A stretch of DNA of 64,000 bases from Amphirosellinia nigrospora (Eukaryota; Ascomycota; Sordariomycetes; Xylariales; Xylariaceae). The notes under the pieces were generated by a model. It made no database searches, had not been told where the DNA came from, and saw nothing but the letters and a program-made list of their open reading frames with translations. The stretch spans positions 2,232,001-2,296,000 of the forward strand of contig SCHM01000002.1 in NCBI GenBank assembly GCA_004123355.1, given 5' to 3'. Positions 34,763 through 47,007 of the stretch are shown here, in pieces (the first letter of the stretch is position 1; each line of letters opens with the position of its first letter). The translations under genes were made by a program, and so were the position numbers.

Positions 34763-36423
34763 CCTGACTGGTTTGCAGCATGCAAAAGGGGAAGCTCTCC
34801 GATCCTATTTCAATTTTTCTTTTCTTAAGGGAAGAAGGACACGACTTGTTTCAGACGAAGCTGCCTTCGAATTTCAAGGAACAGCGCCGATAAGCCTAGC
34901 AACGCCTTGAGGAGCAGTTTTCGCGGGACGGTAGCGATTAGCGGGCTTAACTGACAAGGTAGGTATTAATTAACACGCTAGTCAACGCGATCGACACCAG
35001 AATAACATCAATAAAGTTTCCTATCCCTTCCAATCGATAAGCGCGTACTTGTACCTTGGGGCAACCAGGAAGTTCTCTACCTGCCTATCATTGGCTCGTG
35101 TAGGTAAGTACCTAGGTACCTACCTACTTACCTAAAAAGACCCACATTTTGTGCTACATCTACTATGTAGTTGCTTAGGTAAGTACCTAGGGTAGGTAGG
35201 TACAGATTGATTGTTCTTGGTCGACCATAACCACCTACGTCTTGCTACCTTATTCGGCCATACAACAGCAACTACCTAAGGTACCTAGCCATTCTCAAAC
35301 AGCTGAATACATGCAGAGGTTAAATCTCGGCCATATCCTAACTGCCCCACTCTGACTCCTGGAATTGGTGCGGCCAACAATCATCAGCCCAAAAGGCAAG
35401 TCATTACCACAATGCTTTGTTCAGATTCTCAAGGCCGTATGCACTAATGTCCAATTTCATTACGTTGTACCTTAATCCGTACTCAAAAATAATGTACTGG
35501 CAACATTTATATATCTATTTGTTTCTTTCAATGTTGCCATACTTTACCCCTGTACCCCTTTTTACTGCTTCTCCAGTATCACATCCTATATTGTGTGGCA
35601 GCTCTTCGCCGCATTACTGGATGGTATAGATACGATCATGATGTCTTCTAATGCACTTGGTTATCTTGACCTTGATCAATGGCCACAAATGTAGCCTTGA
35701 AAATTCACTTCCAGATCCTTTATACCCATTATAATAATGTACTAGAGCCTTAGAATATCACACATTTTGATCACAAAAGGAGCTCGTGATGACAACTAGT
35801 GTAATTATGTCTAACAACGTCATGCTAACTTATTATAAGCAGGAATAAGATAAGATTGATGAGATCCCTCTCTTAAAACGCCTTGCTGGCATATATCACA
35901 ATGAGTTCAGCTTCGGCTCTCTATTAGGCATCAAGAGCATCTCAGTCACGTCTCACTCTCGCTAGACTATACTTTTGCATTAATGCCTTAGCAGTTTCAC
36001 AAGATATTTGCTGAATATCTTGTAACTAGACGTCCTCGTGAAGTCAGGTTGCCCGAGGAGACCTGTGTAGGAACACTGCGAGTGACTACATTGTACCATA
36101 ATGCTGTAAGGGGATATTCAACAACACTATATATCCCAACGAACATAAACAACGAACAAGGGCACGAACCAGTGCTTTAATGGGCTTGTGATTTCCATTT
36201 CAAGTGGCTTAGATGTCATGGGCTTCACGAGGTAGCCCTGAGTACGCAAGACACCAAACAGTCCTCGGGCCATTGGCACTACATATCCCACCGTAGCCCA
36301 CGGTTCGGCAGGGGAAGCCACCAAATTGCCCCGTATTATATTTTGCCTTTTTACATTAAAGGTACTCTCGGCGTTGCAAAACTAGTCCTCATTAGGGCGT
36401 GGGAAAGATCGTGACCATTAGCA
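34763..36423. other. AT-rich intergenic region with palindromic TACCTAGGTA cluster
   Basis: This 1.66 kb spacer contains a dense cluster of GGTACC/CCTAGG palindromes at about 35098-35290 and AT-rich sequence to 36400. One 70-codon hydrophobic frame at 35417-35629 has no supporting context. A diverged mobile-element remnant is possible but cannot be shown. Confidence 0.5.
35098..35290. repeat. Cluster of short TACCTAGGTA / GGTACC palindromes
   Basis: Near 35100-35140 and again near 35175-35200 and 35275-35290 the sequence is built of aggtaagtacctaggtacc and its near reverse complement. Such units recur in many spacers of this window. They are too short to be transposon ends by themselves. Confidence 0.6.
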
Positions 36424-37482
36424 ATGGAGGGTGACACGAGCTGTTTTGAAATGCCTTCTGGTAGCATCCATCCTACCCACGCATCTTCTCATCCATCTTC
36501 ACAAAAATCATCTCTTCCGTTCCAACCAACCCATCAGTCTGAACGCTATCAGCATCCCAATTCACGTCACCAAAACCAACCGCATCGAGACAGCCTTGTC
36601 AAGATGAACACCAACCGTGATCAAGCTGTGCAGTCACTCATTGGCAACTCCGTTGTCAACCTGATTCAAAACATGACCTTCCTTATTGTTGTATTTGGAG
36701 GTGCCCTTGTCGTTGCCACCATCATTCTCAAGCTCTTTGGCAGAACCCTCTTCAACCAAGGCATCATCATGCTGGGCGTCCTGACACCAGCTATACTTGC
36801 AGCGTACCTCACCCCTCGAGCAGATGCAGGAATGGTACGTGGACTATCTATTCATTATGTCCTATTAATATGCGGGTCTGGAGGCCATACTGCGGAGATT
36901 ATCCAAATGGTTGAGCGGAGCATTCGTACCGAGAAATCATCACATCGCCGTTGGGCAGTTGGCAAAGACGACCAGAAGAGCTATGACAAAGTCATGGCAT
37001 TTGAGCGTCGTCTTCTAGACCGTTTTTCACGTCACGGTCTGGATAGCGGCACCTTTGACATTACACGATTTGGGCGTGCTCGTTACGTTCATCAAAGCTG
37101 GTTCACCACTCCTTTCACCGCCATCTTAAGTCTTGTTGATATTGCCCGCATACTTACTACGCCTCCCCATGGACAACACATCCCCAAGACTCGTTACCCC
37201 GGTGTTGTTGTCACCAATGGCCCCGGTACTGGGTTCCTCTTCCTCCTCGTTGTCCGAGGACTCAAGCTCATTCGTCGTGTACCTTCAAACCACATGCGGA
37301 CTATATATATTGAGAGTTGGGCGAGGGTTAAATCTTTGAGCCTGACGGGGAAACTCATTCGAAGATTTAAACTCGCTGACCTTTTCATTGTGCAGTCTCC
37401 CCACCTCGCCGGTCCAGGCGAAATTCTTGCCGAGAACTTCCTTGTCATGCCTCAAGAGCCAGCCGTGCCCTTCGATGTTTAA
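36424..37482 (+). CDS. alg14: UDP-GlcNAc transferase subunit Alg14
   Basis: Intact intronless frame of 352 residues. Alg14 is the ER membrane anchor that recruits Alg13 to make GlcNAc2-PP-dolichol, the second step of N-glycan precursor assembly. Hydrophobic stretches (FLIVVFGGALVVATIILKLF, GIIMLGVLTPAILAAYL) precede the conserved VLLICGSGGHTAEIIQMVER. Further family signatures are VHQSWFTTPFTAILSLVDIA, YPGVVVTNGPGTGFL, RTIYIESWARVKSLSLTGKL and the C-terminal LADLFIVQSPHLA. The first 60 codons are polar and low-complexity (THASSHPSSQKSS), so translation may really begin at an internal ATG at 36604 (MNTNRDQAVQSL). The C-terminus ends VMPQEPAVPFDV, some residues beyond the common end of the family. 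Together with the aldehyde dehydrogenase this is one of the few long genes without any indel. Confidence 0.93.
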   Translation: MEGDTSCFEMPSGSIHPTHASSHPSSQKSSLPFQPTHQSERYQHPNSRHQNQPHRDSLVKMNTNRDQAVQSLIGNSVVNLIQNMTFLIVVFGGALVVATIILKLFGRTLFNQGIIMLGVLTPAILAAYLTPRADAGMVRGLSIHYVLLICGSGGHTAEIIQMVERSIRTEKSSHRRWAVGKDDQKSYDKVMAFERRLLDRFSRHGLDSGTFDITRFGRARYVHQSWFTTPFTAILSLVDIARILTTPPHGQHIPKTRYPGVVVTNGPGTGFLFLLVVRGLKLIRRVPSNHMRTIYIESWARVKSLSLTGKLIRRFKLADLFIVQSPHLAGPGEILAENFLVMPQEPAVPFDV

Positions 37483-40400
37483 TGGGGGGGAATGCGTCAC
37501 AAGTCCGGGATTGGCCATGCCCCAAGCATGAAGGCAGACATATAAGAACGAACGAAAGTCAGACCCCACGAGCCTTGCGGTGTGCACTTTACGATCTGCG
37601 TTTTCTCGGAAATAAGACTGATGCGAAGAGGAACTCATGGGTTTATGTCGGTCTTCAGTGACCTGACTACCTAATGAGAGGGTTTGCAGGGTTTATGTTG
37701 GTCTTCGATGATCTGACTGCCCGATGAATACAATCAAGATGGAATTGCTTGGAGTTTGGGTTTCATGTTTTCTCGGAATAAAAAGGGTTGGTGTGAAAAG
37801 GAATTCAGGGGATAAAGTTGATCCGTAGTGGTCTGACTATCCGACTGCCCAGGAGCAGAACTATATCATCTGACCCTAACACTCAAGTTCCTCTGCCTTA
37901 TGTGAATGATGATGAATAGTTTTCTCCTATGCAATTTGTGCTAGCAGCCCAGATCTCTTGCACAAGCACACCCTTCAGTACATCACAGTACCTAATAGTA
38001 AGCATTCACAATGCGCGCACATCTGTTACTAATCTTTACATAATTCGACTTTAAAGTGTTTGTCTCATAGACGTGTTCTTTTTAGACTACTCATGTTTGT
38101 TTTATACATGTGATTTGTATACCCTGATTCCATGCTGCCGTTTTATGATGTTGGGGCTAACACGTGACCCTTTACATCAAGCTCTCCTCTTAGATTGCAC
38201 GGCGTCCGAATAACGCAACGAACGCTGAAGCTACCTACCTAAGATATTTAAAATGCCTACCTGTCATGCCAAACAACTCGTCACTAAAATAGAATACTTT
38301 GTTAGCGAAGTTCTATATTTGAATACGCTGTAAATCAAAGTCTTACAGCATTTTTATTTGAACTAATCGAGTTCAGGCTTCGATTTCAGAATACGTTTAT
38401 TAATCTAAGATTGATGTTTTAGGGGCTCGAGGACTATGTTTTCAGCGACGGCTTGATCTCCTTCCTTAACCACTTTCGAGTTGCTTAGGGCATCGAACGC
38501 TAGAGGTCGCTATTTCAGCTGCAGTCCGTAAGCCATGAATTCTATATTGCAAGTTGTAGCCAGTACTTCATTAGCGAACCAGCTAAGGGATGACTTGCAG
38601 GCAGCGAACTCAGAATTAGGAGGGCCACAGACAAACATTGAGCTTAAGAGACAGTAATGTAAACCTCTCAAAGGCTGAAGTTGTTATATCTTGGATTGTG
38701 CTATTCCGTATCACAGTAGACTCTCGGAGTATCTAGCGCCTGGGAACTGCCAGGGCCTAGAAATAAATTAGCGCTGCCAGTATCTTCGTTTGAACAAGCT
38801 ATAGTATACCATGACATCTATTTGCTGCGCCAAGATCCTAATTTTCCAAGTTACTCCTAATTATATACACAGCCTACAGTCCCTTTGTCCCCAAGCCGCC
38901 CCAGCGAGGCAGTACTAGCGATCCACGGAGGTGGCCAGAGAGTTGCCAAAGCGGTGTTCCCGACAAGCACCTACCTGCCAGGCCAGTTCATATTGCCCGA
39001 TAGCTCTCCCGGTAGACTGTAGTGCCTATTGTAGCCTAGTAGACTTCTTCAAATTATACATTTTAAGAATGTATTACATAATAATCTAGTACGCTTCAAG
39101 CTGCATTGTGTCTAAAGTAAGTTGGTTTGTTAATAGAGTTTATAGGTTTGCATTGTACGACATCGAGAACCGTGCCGTCGTCCCAACTTGTACTAGCCAC
39201 ATACATGAACAACTCCTCACAAACCGGATAACGAGGATAATACGGTAGTGCACTTTGACCCGTACGTGTATCCCGAAAGATGGTGCGACGTACAGGGGTA
39301 TAAAGCCTAGTTAATGGAAATGCTCTTCTTAGCTACCGCTACCCTTTTCTTCAGACCAGAACGGCTTCTCTAGTCTCTCTTCCTTACTTCTTCCTACAGC
39401 AATTCACACCTTTCCCCCCACACATCCTCACGCCCGCGCCGTGCAGCCAGCATAGCAATTCACCATAGCCGGGGTAACCATGATCCTGTCTTTCCTGGCC
39501 GTCTAACATATTCCGTTTGGAGCGAATATACCCAACCTTTACCCGTACCCACGTTGCTTTCGAAGCTGAGCCGAATATCTAAGTATCGCCGCGGATAGCC
39601 AGAGACACGATCGCGTTCGCCTACAATTCCGGTTCCTTTCAATAGAGTATAGACCATTGCTACGGCTTCGTTTCCCGAGAACCTTTACTCCTCATTCTTG
39701 ACCCTATATACATACTGGCGCAAGGGGACAGTATCGCATACTTCTAGCTCATCGGGAACATTACGCTCTTAGCAGGTCTCGACAGCTCCGAAGACCGAGG
39801 ACCGAGATACTTCCCTGGACTATTCTCCCCATTGTATTTTACCCTCAGACATGATCACACTGCACGGGTACTGGGACTAACCAGAGAATATGATATTATA
39901 GAGAACCTAAACACAATTAAAGTCACAATTTCAGGGAGAATGTCGAGTCCCACCCCGAAGGCTTCCCGGTACAACCGCCGACGAGGCGACGGGAAAGGAT
40001 TGTAAGTCGAAATCTCTTTTCTGTGCGTCTAGGTCTATAATACAAGGTAAGGTGCTCTTAGCATTCACCAGGATATATCGAGCCGAGAGGGGGCGTCATT
40101 CACTACGGGTTCGGCCTTCAAAGTTGGTTACTTAACCAGCCGATTCATCGAAGACCATCCTGGCTCCATATCTTCGACTTGTGTTCACGACAGATCATTT
40201 CTTACGTTATATCACATCGAATTCATACACTCTTTCCGACACCCTCAAATCTACTCTCCTGGTCGCAGAATTACTGTTCGTCTTTTCATGGACTACCTCC
40301 GATAAATAATACACTAGATTTTCCTTCCCAAGCCGGCGAAACTCGAAGTAGCCAGGACCTAACAAACAACTTCGCCTGAGCACAACAGGAGAATCGGCCC

Positions 40401-41114
40401 TGCCAGTACCTCTTAAACTCTTCAACCCTACACTACCACAGCCTGCCTACCTCTTAGGTACTTAGGTACTTTAAGGCCTTCCGATCGTGTATTCCTTGCG
40501 CCTCCTTCTTGAAGCATTACCCGAGCCCTTTCCTGCAGTTTCCACCCAGTCTTCAATTCACTGCGACCCCTACCAATCGACCAACTCCTACTTAATTCGA
40601 CACAACGTCTGTACCTTCCTTCCTGTCGCCACTTGCTTTTTGACAATCTGGAAATATCCCTCTGCACTCACCTCTATTTACCTACCTACTTGGTCGACGA
40701 ATTTTCCCACTAAAGGAGTTTTTGCTCTTTGGTCTCTATTATTTTATGCACATCGGGATCTAAATCGGGGATTCAAGCACTGAAAATATTTAATTGCACA
40801 CACATTTACCACCCGAGTCTCAATCTCTCACCCCCATACACATCACTTCCTCTTCTTGCCAGCTTCCTACGCTCGGCTTGGATGGTTTAGTTATCACGAT
40901 TTATCCCGCGCCATTATCGTCGTCTCCTATTATTAATATCACTCTAAGATATCCCACCGGAGGTCGCCAATATCACACCCCCTTGGTTGTCAGAAGAGGC
41001 GGGCAAGCATCCATTCTGCGGCTCGTTTTACTTATACACATTGACCACGCTTGGCGGCGTTCCCAGACCTAGACGCACTTCCCACTAACATATTTTAACT
41101 TTATAACATACAAC
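37483..41114. other. Gene-poor 3.6 kb region
   Basis: No supported gene is seen. The first 380 bases carry imperfect direct repeats (separate entry). From 37.9 to 39.2 kb the sequence is AT-rich. From 39.3 to 41.1 kb it becomes pyrimidine-rich on the plus strand, with many short untranslatable stretches, consistent with a long promoter and 5' leader for the coiled-coil gene starting at 41115. Frames of 60-100 codons in it are proline/serine-rich reading of CT tracts and are not convincing. Confidence 0.55.
37600..37860. repeat. Imperfect direct repeats downstream of ALG14
   Basis: The phrase ttttctcgga plus about 70 bases ending in tctgactatcc or a close variant occurs near 37600 and near 37768. 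A partial third copy (gggtttatgttggtcttcga, then tgatctgactgccc) lies near 37690. Spacing is about 80-170 bases. The copies are diverged and no coding function is seen. Confidence 0.6.
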
Positions 41115-43613
41115 ATGGCCGCTGACAGTTTTAGCAGCGAGGAATCGGATGGGGGAGCACCGCTGCACCCTGCCTTGACCACACCTAGTGCACCTCCTCA
41201 ACCGCATCATGGAGGGACCCAGTCCGACTCCCCGTCTGACGAAGAGAAGGCGCTTGTTCGCGCTTCTGCGAACTTCGGAAGCCTAAAGGACCCTTTCGCT
41301 GAGACACCTGAGGTGCCTCAATCTATTCCTGCGAGTGGTTACACTCCGCGATCTGCGTTCGCACAGCCTACACCCAGCAGGGCCGGATTTGTCCGATTCG
41401 GAAACCCCCAGCCCACAAACAGATATCGCTCGTCTACTGGAGCGGCAAGTAACTCGGCCCCTAGATTTCGACCTCACATGAATAGCAATGCTTTCAATAA
41501 TGGCATGCCGTTTTCTAATGATGTAAGATACCGCGCGTATTATTTGCTTTCTTCGATGCCCCCCTACTTAATCCCATGTGCTGACTAGTTCTAGCCCGAA
41601 ATACAATCTTGTCAGCAGGTCTTCGCCTCGATCATGACAGCTACTCAGTATGTGAACGTCTCACCTGGCATGTCAAGCCAGACTCAAACGCAACTTGGTC
41701 ATCTCCTCCAAGAGATCTCCCAGGGCTTCAGCGCGGTCACTGTGCAGCTACGGAGACAACGCGATGACGCCAACCGGGTAGGGAAGATGAGCACGAGCGA
41801 TATAAGCGTTCGATGCATGAAGCCGAGGAGCTACGGAAGACGCTCGAGGAGGTGAAGACGGTCAATAAAACACTAATTTCTCAGCTGCGACATGTGTCAG
41901 AGAGAGAGGAGTTGCTAAAGGACCACGTTAAGGACTTAAAGCAACAGTTACGCATTACGCAGAAGCAACTGGAGACTCTTACCAGCGATGCGATGCGCTT
42001 TCATGCTCACCATGATAAGGTTATGAAGGACTACAAGGAGCAAGACGAGAAACACTTCAAGGCAATCACAGTAAGTTAACAAACCACACCGACTTTGAAG
42101 ACAAAGATAAATACCTAGAGCTAAATTACGATTCTCCAGGCTCTTGAGAACGAGGTCAAAGCACTACGTAGTAGTAAATCAGGATCAAGCAATGGCGAAT
42201 TCGCCTCTCCATCTCAGCCAGCATCCGAGAACAATGTTGACGACGGCGACTGCGACTCCAATAGTCCGAAGACGCAGAAAAAGCTCACGGAACAAGAGAC
42301 TGTTGCGCTTTTGACAGGTCTCTACAAGAATAACGAGCAGGCTCGTCTTGCAGAGCAGAAGTCCAAGAAGGACAACTTTGTCCCCAACCCTCACGCACCC
42401 GCCTGGGCACCTACGGGACGCCCTCAAGACTCCGCGACTGGAAAGTCTTTTACTAAAGGAAAGAATGAACAGAAGGAAGACTCGTCGTCTGGAAACTCGG
42501 GTGAAGTTATTCTCTATACCGGCCATGGTAACCAGAGCAAGTCAATGGCGCCCTACGTGGGGCCGGCTGCGCGTGGCGGCGGCGGCGGCGGCGCACCCAC
42601 CTTGATCCGAACCCCGTTCGGCACCGTCGTCGGCGAGTATCCGACCGTGGACGAGAACTCCCGCCTCCCGGGTGACAAGATGATCCCGCGCGAGAAGGAG
42701 GAATGGGATGCGGTAGACGTGCAGCGAGCGCTGGCGCACCTCTACGACCTCTGCAAGGGCTACGTGGCCAACTGCCACATGCACAAGCCGCCCAACGTCC
42801 CGTTCAACAAGCTTAAGGAACAAGAAGCGTACACGTGGCACTACTTGATGCAGCAGGTTTACAAGGATCCCGAGAACGCCGCCAACCACCTGGCGTACCT
42901 CCTGAGCACCAAGGCCTTCGTCCCTTACCTGCTTCAGCGCACTTGCGTCGACTACTTGCTGAAGAAGCTCCTGACGCCCCAGGTGTTCCTCGGCTTTTCC
43001 GATCAGATGGATGGGCATCTTCAGGCCTTGCAGGGCCAGCTCGCCAATATCGCTGGTATGTCTCTCTCTTCTCCAACCATGTGACTTAATTTCTCTCATG
43101 TAGTTTGCTAATGAATATACTGCTTCTCATAGACGGCCGAGACCGCGTTGCCCATAACCGCAATCGCCAGCGGGTCATCGAGGACCACGCGAAGCTGATC
43201 AAGGCCATCGCCATGTCCAAGGACGTCGCCGAGTTCCGCAAGCGGACCGTGGACCGCCATGCCAACATCATGAGCGCGCTGCTCGACCCCTGCCGCGCCC
43301 AGGGCACGTCGATCGAGGCCGCGCACAAGTCGCTGCGTATCATGGTCTCGGCCTGCTGGGACATCAGCATCAAGGTCTGGAGCAGCGGCAAGACGCTCCA
43401 CTACGTCTTCCCGAGTGCGCCAACAAGTTCTCCCCCGGCACCATGGAGGCGCTGAACGGCCACCACATCGCGAGCTGTCCCGAGGACCTCGTGGCTTCGC
43501 AGTGCCGCGTCTCCCTCGTCGTCACGCCGACCATGACGCTCCGCGACGACCGCGATGCTGCTCGCATGCAGTGTTTCGCCATCCACAAGGCTCAGGTCTT
43601 GCTCATGAAATAG
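41115..43613 (+). CDS. Conserved fungal coiled-coil protein of unknown function
   Basis: The start MAADSFSSEESDGGAPLHPA opens a disordered, acidic Ser/Pro-rich N-terminus. Introns 41523-41618, 42071-42139 and 43056-43132 have good splice sites and join frames. The middle is a coiled coil (EELRKTLEEVKTVNKTLISQ, then LRHVSEREELLKDHVKDLKQ). After a charged linker, a glycine run of six (ARGGGGGGAP) leads into a conserved helical C-terminal half: DVQRALAHLYDLCKGYVANC, EQEAYTWHYLMQQVYKDPEN, YLLSTKAFVPYLLQRTCVDY, DGRDRVAHNRNRQRVIEDHA and the end MQCFAIHKAQVLLMK. One base appears lost near 41788 and one near 43415 (FP to CANKFSPGTMEAL). I do not recognise the family. The long helical half and coiled coil suggest a scaffold or cytoskeleton-associated protein, which is inference only. 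Confidence 0.8.
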
Positions 43614-45883
43614 ATCTCATCGATTCTATATACGTAACGTTGGGGAAGACCGAGCCTCGCCTCGCCTCTCCTCGTTCGATCGAGTTGTTCCATGGTAGTT
43701 TCGTTTCCGTTATTATTCATCGTTTGTCCCTTTCGTCTAGTCTTTGCCCAACTTCGCGATGAGAGGCCATTGCCACGAAGTAGAGGTGGGCCGAGCCCCG
43801 GACTATTTCCTTCATTTCTCTGCAATATTCCTGGTTTCCTTGAATCCCAATCTTCAATTATTAGACGAAGATTGTGCTGGAACGTGGAGAAAGAACCTGG
43901 CAGTGGTTCAAATTCTCCTCCTTTTGAGTCTTTTTTAATGCCCGAAGGACACACGTACAAAACTCAAGAGGCGGCCGAGCCGCACTACTTGACTTCTTAC
44001 GAATAATGATATAGTGCCGATTTCAATATGCACTCTCATTAGGCGTCCGGGCGCCAGATCTTGTTATGGTCCCATTGGACCGTGGTTTCAAATAGAGAGA
44101 CGAACACCAATCGAGATGATCACACATCAGAAAAGCCCCCCCAAAAACACACGGAAAACATAAAAACCTGAAAAAAAAAATTTGAATCCTTCCTCTTCCT
44201 CTACTAGGATGCCGATACTCACCTTCAACCTACCTACCTTCTCTCACGCGAGAGAATAATTACAGCACAACAAAAGCTCGTTGTGCAGGTCGGGGAGAAA
44301 GTGCTCCTCGTCTTAGGATTACCTATCGATCCGTCCTTTCTTTCATCTAGCTCCCTCGGTCTTGCTACTAATATCGGGGAGACGGAAAAAGAGCTTTGGC
44401 AATTGCACTGCTGTTTTCTTTTTTCATTCGTTCGTTCGTCTGTTCACCACCAAAGACGCGAGAAATCCACCACGAGGTGGGCCGCTTGTCGTCGGACAGG
44501 CCGTTCCGCATCGTCATCGTTTCCATCGTGTGGATTGGTCTCGGATGCATGCGCACTGCCTTAGTCGAGGGCACCCTTCTCGAAGACCTAATAGACGACT
44601 AGAGACGACGCATTCCCCTCCAGGTTTCGGAGACATGAAACCAAAAAGTTTTTTTTTGGGTGAAATATGCATCAACGCGGTGATTTCCAAGATCCTTCCA
44701 GTTTCCTTTTCCCCCAATACGAGGTCAAGTCCAAAGACCTTCGAGAAGTCGTCTCAGCCAACAACACGCTTTCGCTAGCAGTGTTTTGTTCGACATACTC
44801 CGGAGAGATCTTTGAAAGATTTCCTGCTATTTCCTTGTCCATATCTCAGCACACATTCCTTCTCCCTAATTACTCCTGCACCGCCTCCTCGAATAGAGTG
44901 ACATTTCTTAGCACTGGACGCGTTAAAATCGAGGGGTTGGATCCCCGACGGAAGAAACAAGGGTTTCTGGATCTCTCGGTCGGCTTGGTTCGGTAGTTTC
45001 GTGTGTATGACGATGGTCTTTGAGAGGCTTTGGTCAAGTTCCGCACAAGGGGCTTTGCAAACATACACAAATAGAGCTATCGGCTAACGAGGGGGGAAAG
45101 GGCCTTTTTCTTGACGGTTTACCAGCCGACTAACTCGATTACGCGCTTTCCTAGGGCTTTTCCGAGTACATGGAGCATGGAGCTTAGATAGATAGGAATT
45201 TGTTGCTTGGAGCAGGTAGCTAGGATCTTAATACTGACCCATGGTGCTTCAAGTATGCGTGCTTTTATTTTGAACATCTCAAATGTGATGGTAAGGGTTC
45301 CTACATACCAAACCTAATTCTTAAGTATAATCAGCACAGTGAACAACGTCATCTAGAGGAGGGTAACTTCTTGAGTTTAGATACTAAATCACGAGCTTTG
45401 ATTGGAAGGGTGATGATTATGGTATGGAATTTTATTCTCGAAATCTAAGACCTCTAATCCTAAAAGATAACGTACAAGGACCTAACATCTGCATGCTAAG
45501 GGTTTTTTTCTTTCCTTTTGTCTACCCCACCCTCATCCTGCGATGTCTAGTCTACCCCGGCTTATCCGCACCGTTACTATGTTAATAACGTATTGTGAGA
45601 AGGGAAGTAGAGAAGTGAAAAGTAATGATGGTGGCGCGTCTCAAGAGAAGGCACAAAAAGTACAGTGAAGGGAAAAGAGACTAGAAAGCTGCCGGCGCAT
45701 CCGTTCTTGGCAGCTCAGCTTGCTCCGTAAACTCCAACCTAGTAGATTACCCCCGTGTAGGGGGGACACCAATAAGAGGGTATCACGCCGTGTGATATTG
45801 TTCCTTATTCCTAACTGTAATTCCCATTGAAAAACCCTTGATGGGGGGCTCTTCTAAGCCATAAAATGATCTCCAAGGGCGGC
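43614..45883. other. 2.3 kb intergenic region, convergent genes
   Basis: This lies between the converging coiled-coil and vWA genes. It has A- and T-runs (44173, 44647), short CT-rich pieces and AT-rich sequence to 45880. Open frames up to 138 codons on either strand overlap each other and show no family motif. A long 3' untranslated region or non-coding transcript is possible, but no evidence picks one. Confidence 0.5.
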
Positions 45884-47007
45884 TTAAGATCTAACTAATA
45901 GACCTTCTCGCATTTTTTGATTGTCGAGATGTTTGTTAACCGCCCCGAGAACAATCTTCAAGATAACGTCAGCCGTCAGGTGAGCAGAGCCAGCCTCTTT
46001 GGATAGCTGTTCGTGAGTGACACAATCCACAATGTCACGGAGCTCCGTGCCCCTGCGGTATTTGCCTAGGCCGTCGTCGAGTTCGCGCAGATGGCGGGCG
46101 GCGGATTCGTCTGTCCCGACCTGGAAGAACTGCACGCCTAGCTGGTGGTACGGGGCTGCGAGTTGATCGAGGCGCTCGGCTTGTCGGATCAAGTTGTTCC
46201 GTAGCTCCTCCTTATCGGTAGCTGCCCCGTCAGTAATAACGATGATGTTGAGGGGTTTCGGAAGCGTTTGGTTTCTGGCTTTGCGCGTCGCGTAGCAGTT
46301 GACATACGTCTCCATCATATCGCCAAGCCGTCTTCCAGTAGGGGTGTTGAGCACGGGGCGTCTGCTATTGAAAACGGTATTCACATCGCCCGCGTCTCCG
46401 ACGCCGATGTAACCGTGGCTGGCTTTTCCTTCGTCCTTATCGCCTGCCTTGTGCCAATTGGGCTCGTTCAGATGGACGTCATCGAAATTCATATGATAGG
46501 GGTCGTTAAGGAAGTAGATGTCGACACCATCCTGGTCGTACCGCATACAGACGGGCACGATCTGCTCAATGACGTTCCTGGTCTGCTCCCATCTACTCAA
46601 GTCGCCTGGCCTTAGCGACCCATCACTCCTCTCACCCCAAGTCATTGAGCTGGAGTCGTCAATGAGGAACATGGTGTCGAATTCGGCTAGAAATCTGAGC
46701 TTATCGGCATCCGAAGTAACAGGGTTGCTGGCCGAGCCGCGTAAACGACTATAGATGCTTAGAACTCGGCCAGGGGGGCCACCTCCACTCTGGCTGGATC
46801 CTCAGCGGTATAAGCAGGCGGTGGACCAGTGAAGGGGTTCGAGGATACGAGGCTGTCATCCTTCTCGTCTCTGCCGCTCTTCTCAGAGCCCCTGCGATCA
46901 CCACTGAGCGCTCTTCTAACGGATCCGAGAGAGCGTGAGAACGAGAACGACGAACGCTTGCTACTGGACTCGTTGGGGCCTAATGATTGGTCTGTTGATT
47001 TTGACAT
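45884..47007 (-). CDS. von Willebrand factor type A domain protein
   Basis: The start MSKSTDQSLGPNESSSKRSS at 47007 gives a Ser-rich N-terminus with RSLGSVRRALSGDRRGSEKS and a proline motif GPPPAYTA. A one-base loss near 46762 then shifts frame; the continuation reads ASNPVTSDADKLRFLAEFDT and enters a vWA domain with the metal-ion site MFLIDDSSSM (DxSxS). Later elements are VDIYFLNDPYHMN, LNIIVITDGAATDKEEL (the second MIDAS Asp region) and FFQVGTDESAARHLRELDDG. The C-terminal helix ends MREGLLVRS at 45884. Stand-alone fungal vWA proteins of this size (about 370 residues) are cytosolic and mostly uncharacterised. There is no intron. Confidence 0.85.

Noticed and set aside
35098-35290. Terminal inverted repeats of a DNA transposon
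   Set aside because: The palindromes are only 8-20 bases, no transposase frame lies between copies, and no target-site duplication can be identified.
43614-45883. Protein-coding genes in the 44-45 kb frames
   Set aside because: Overlapping frames of up to 138 codons on both strands lack splice-site logic, domain patterns or biased composition.
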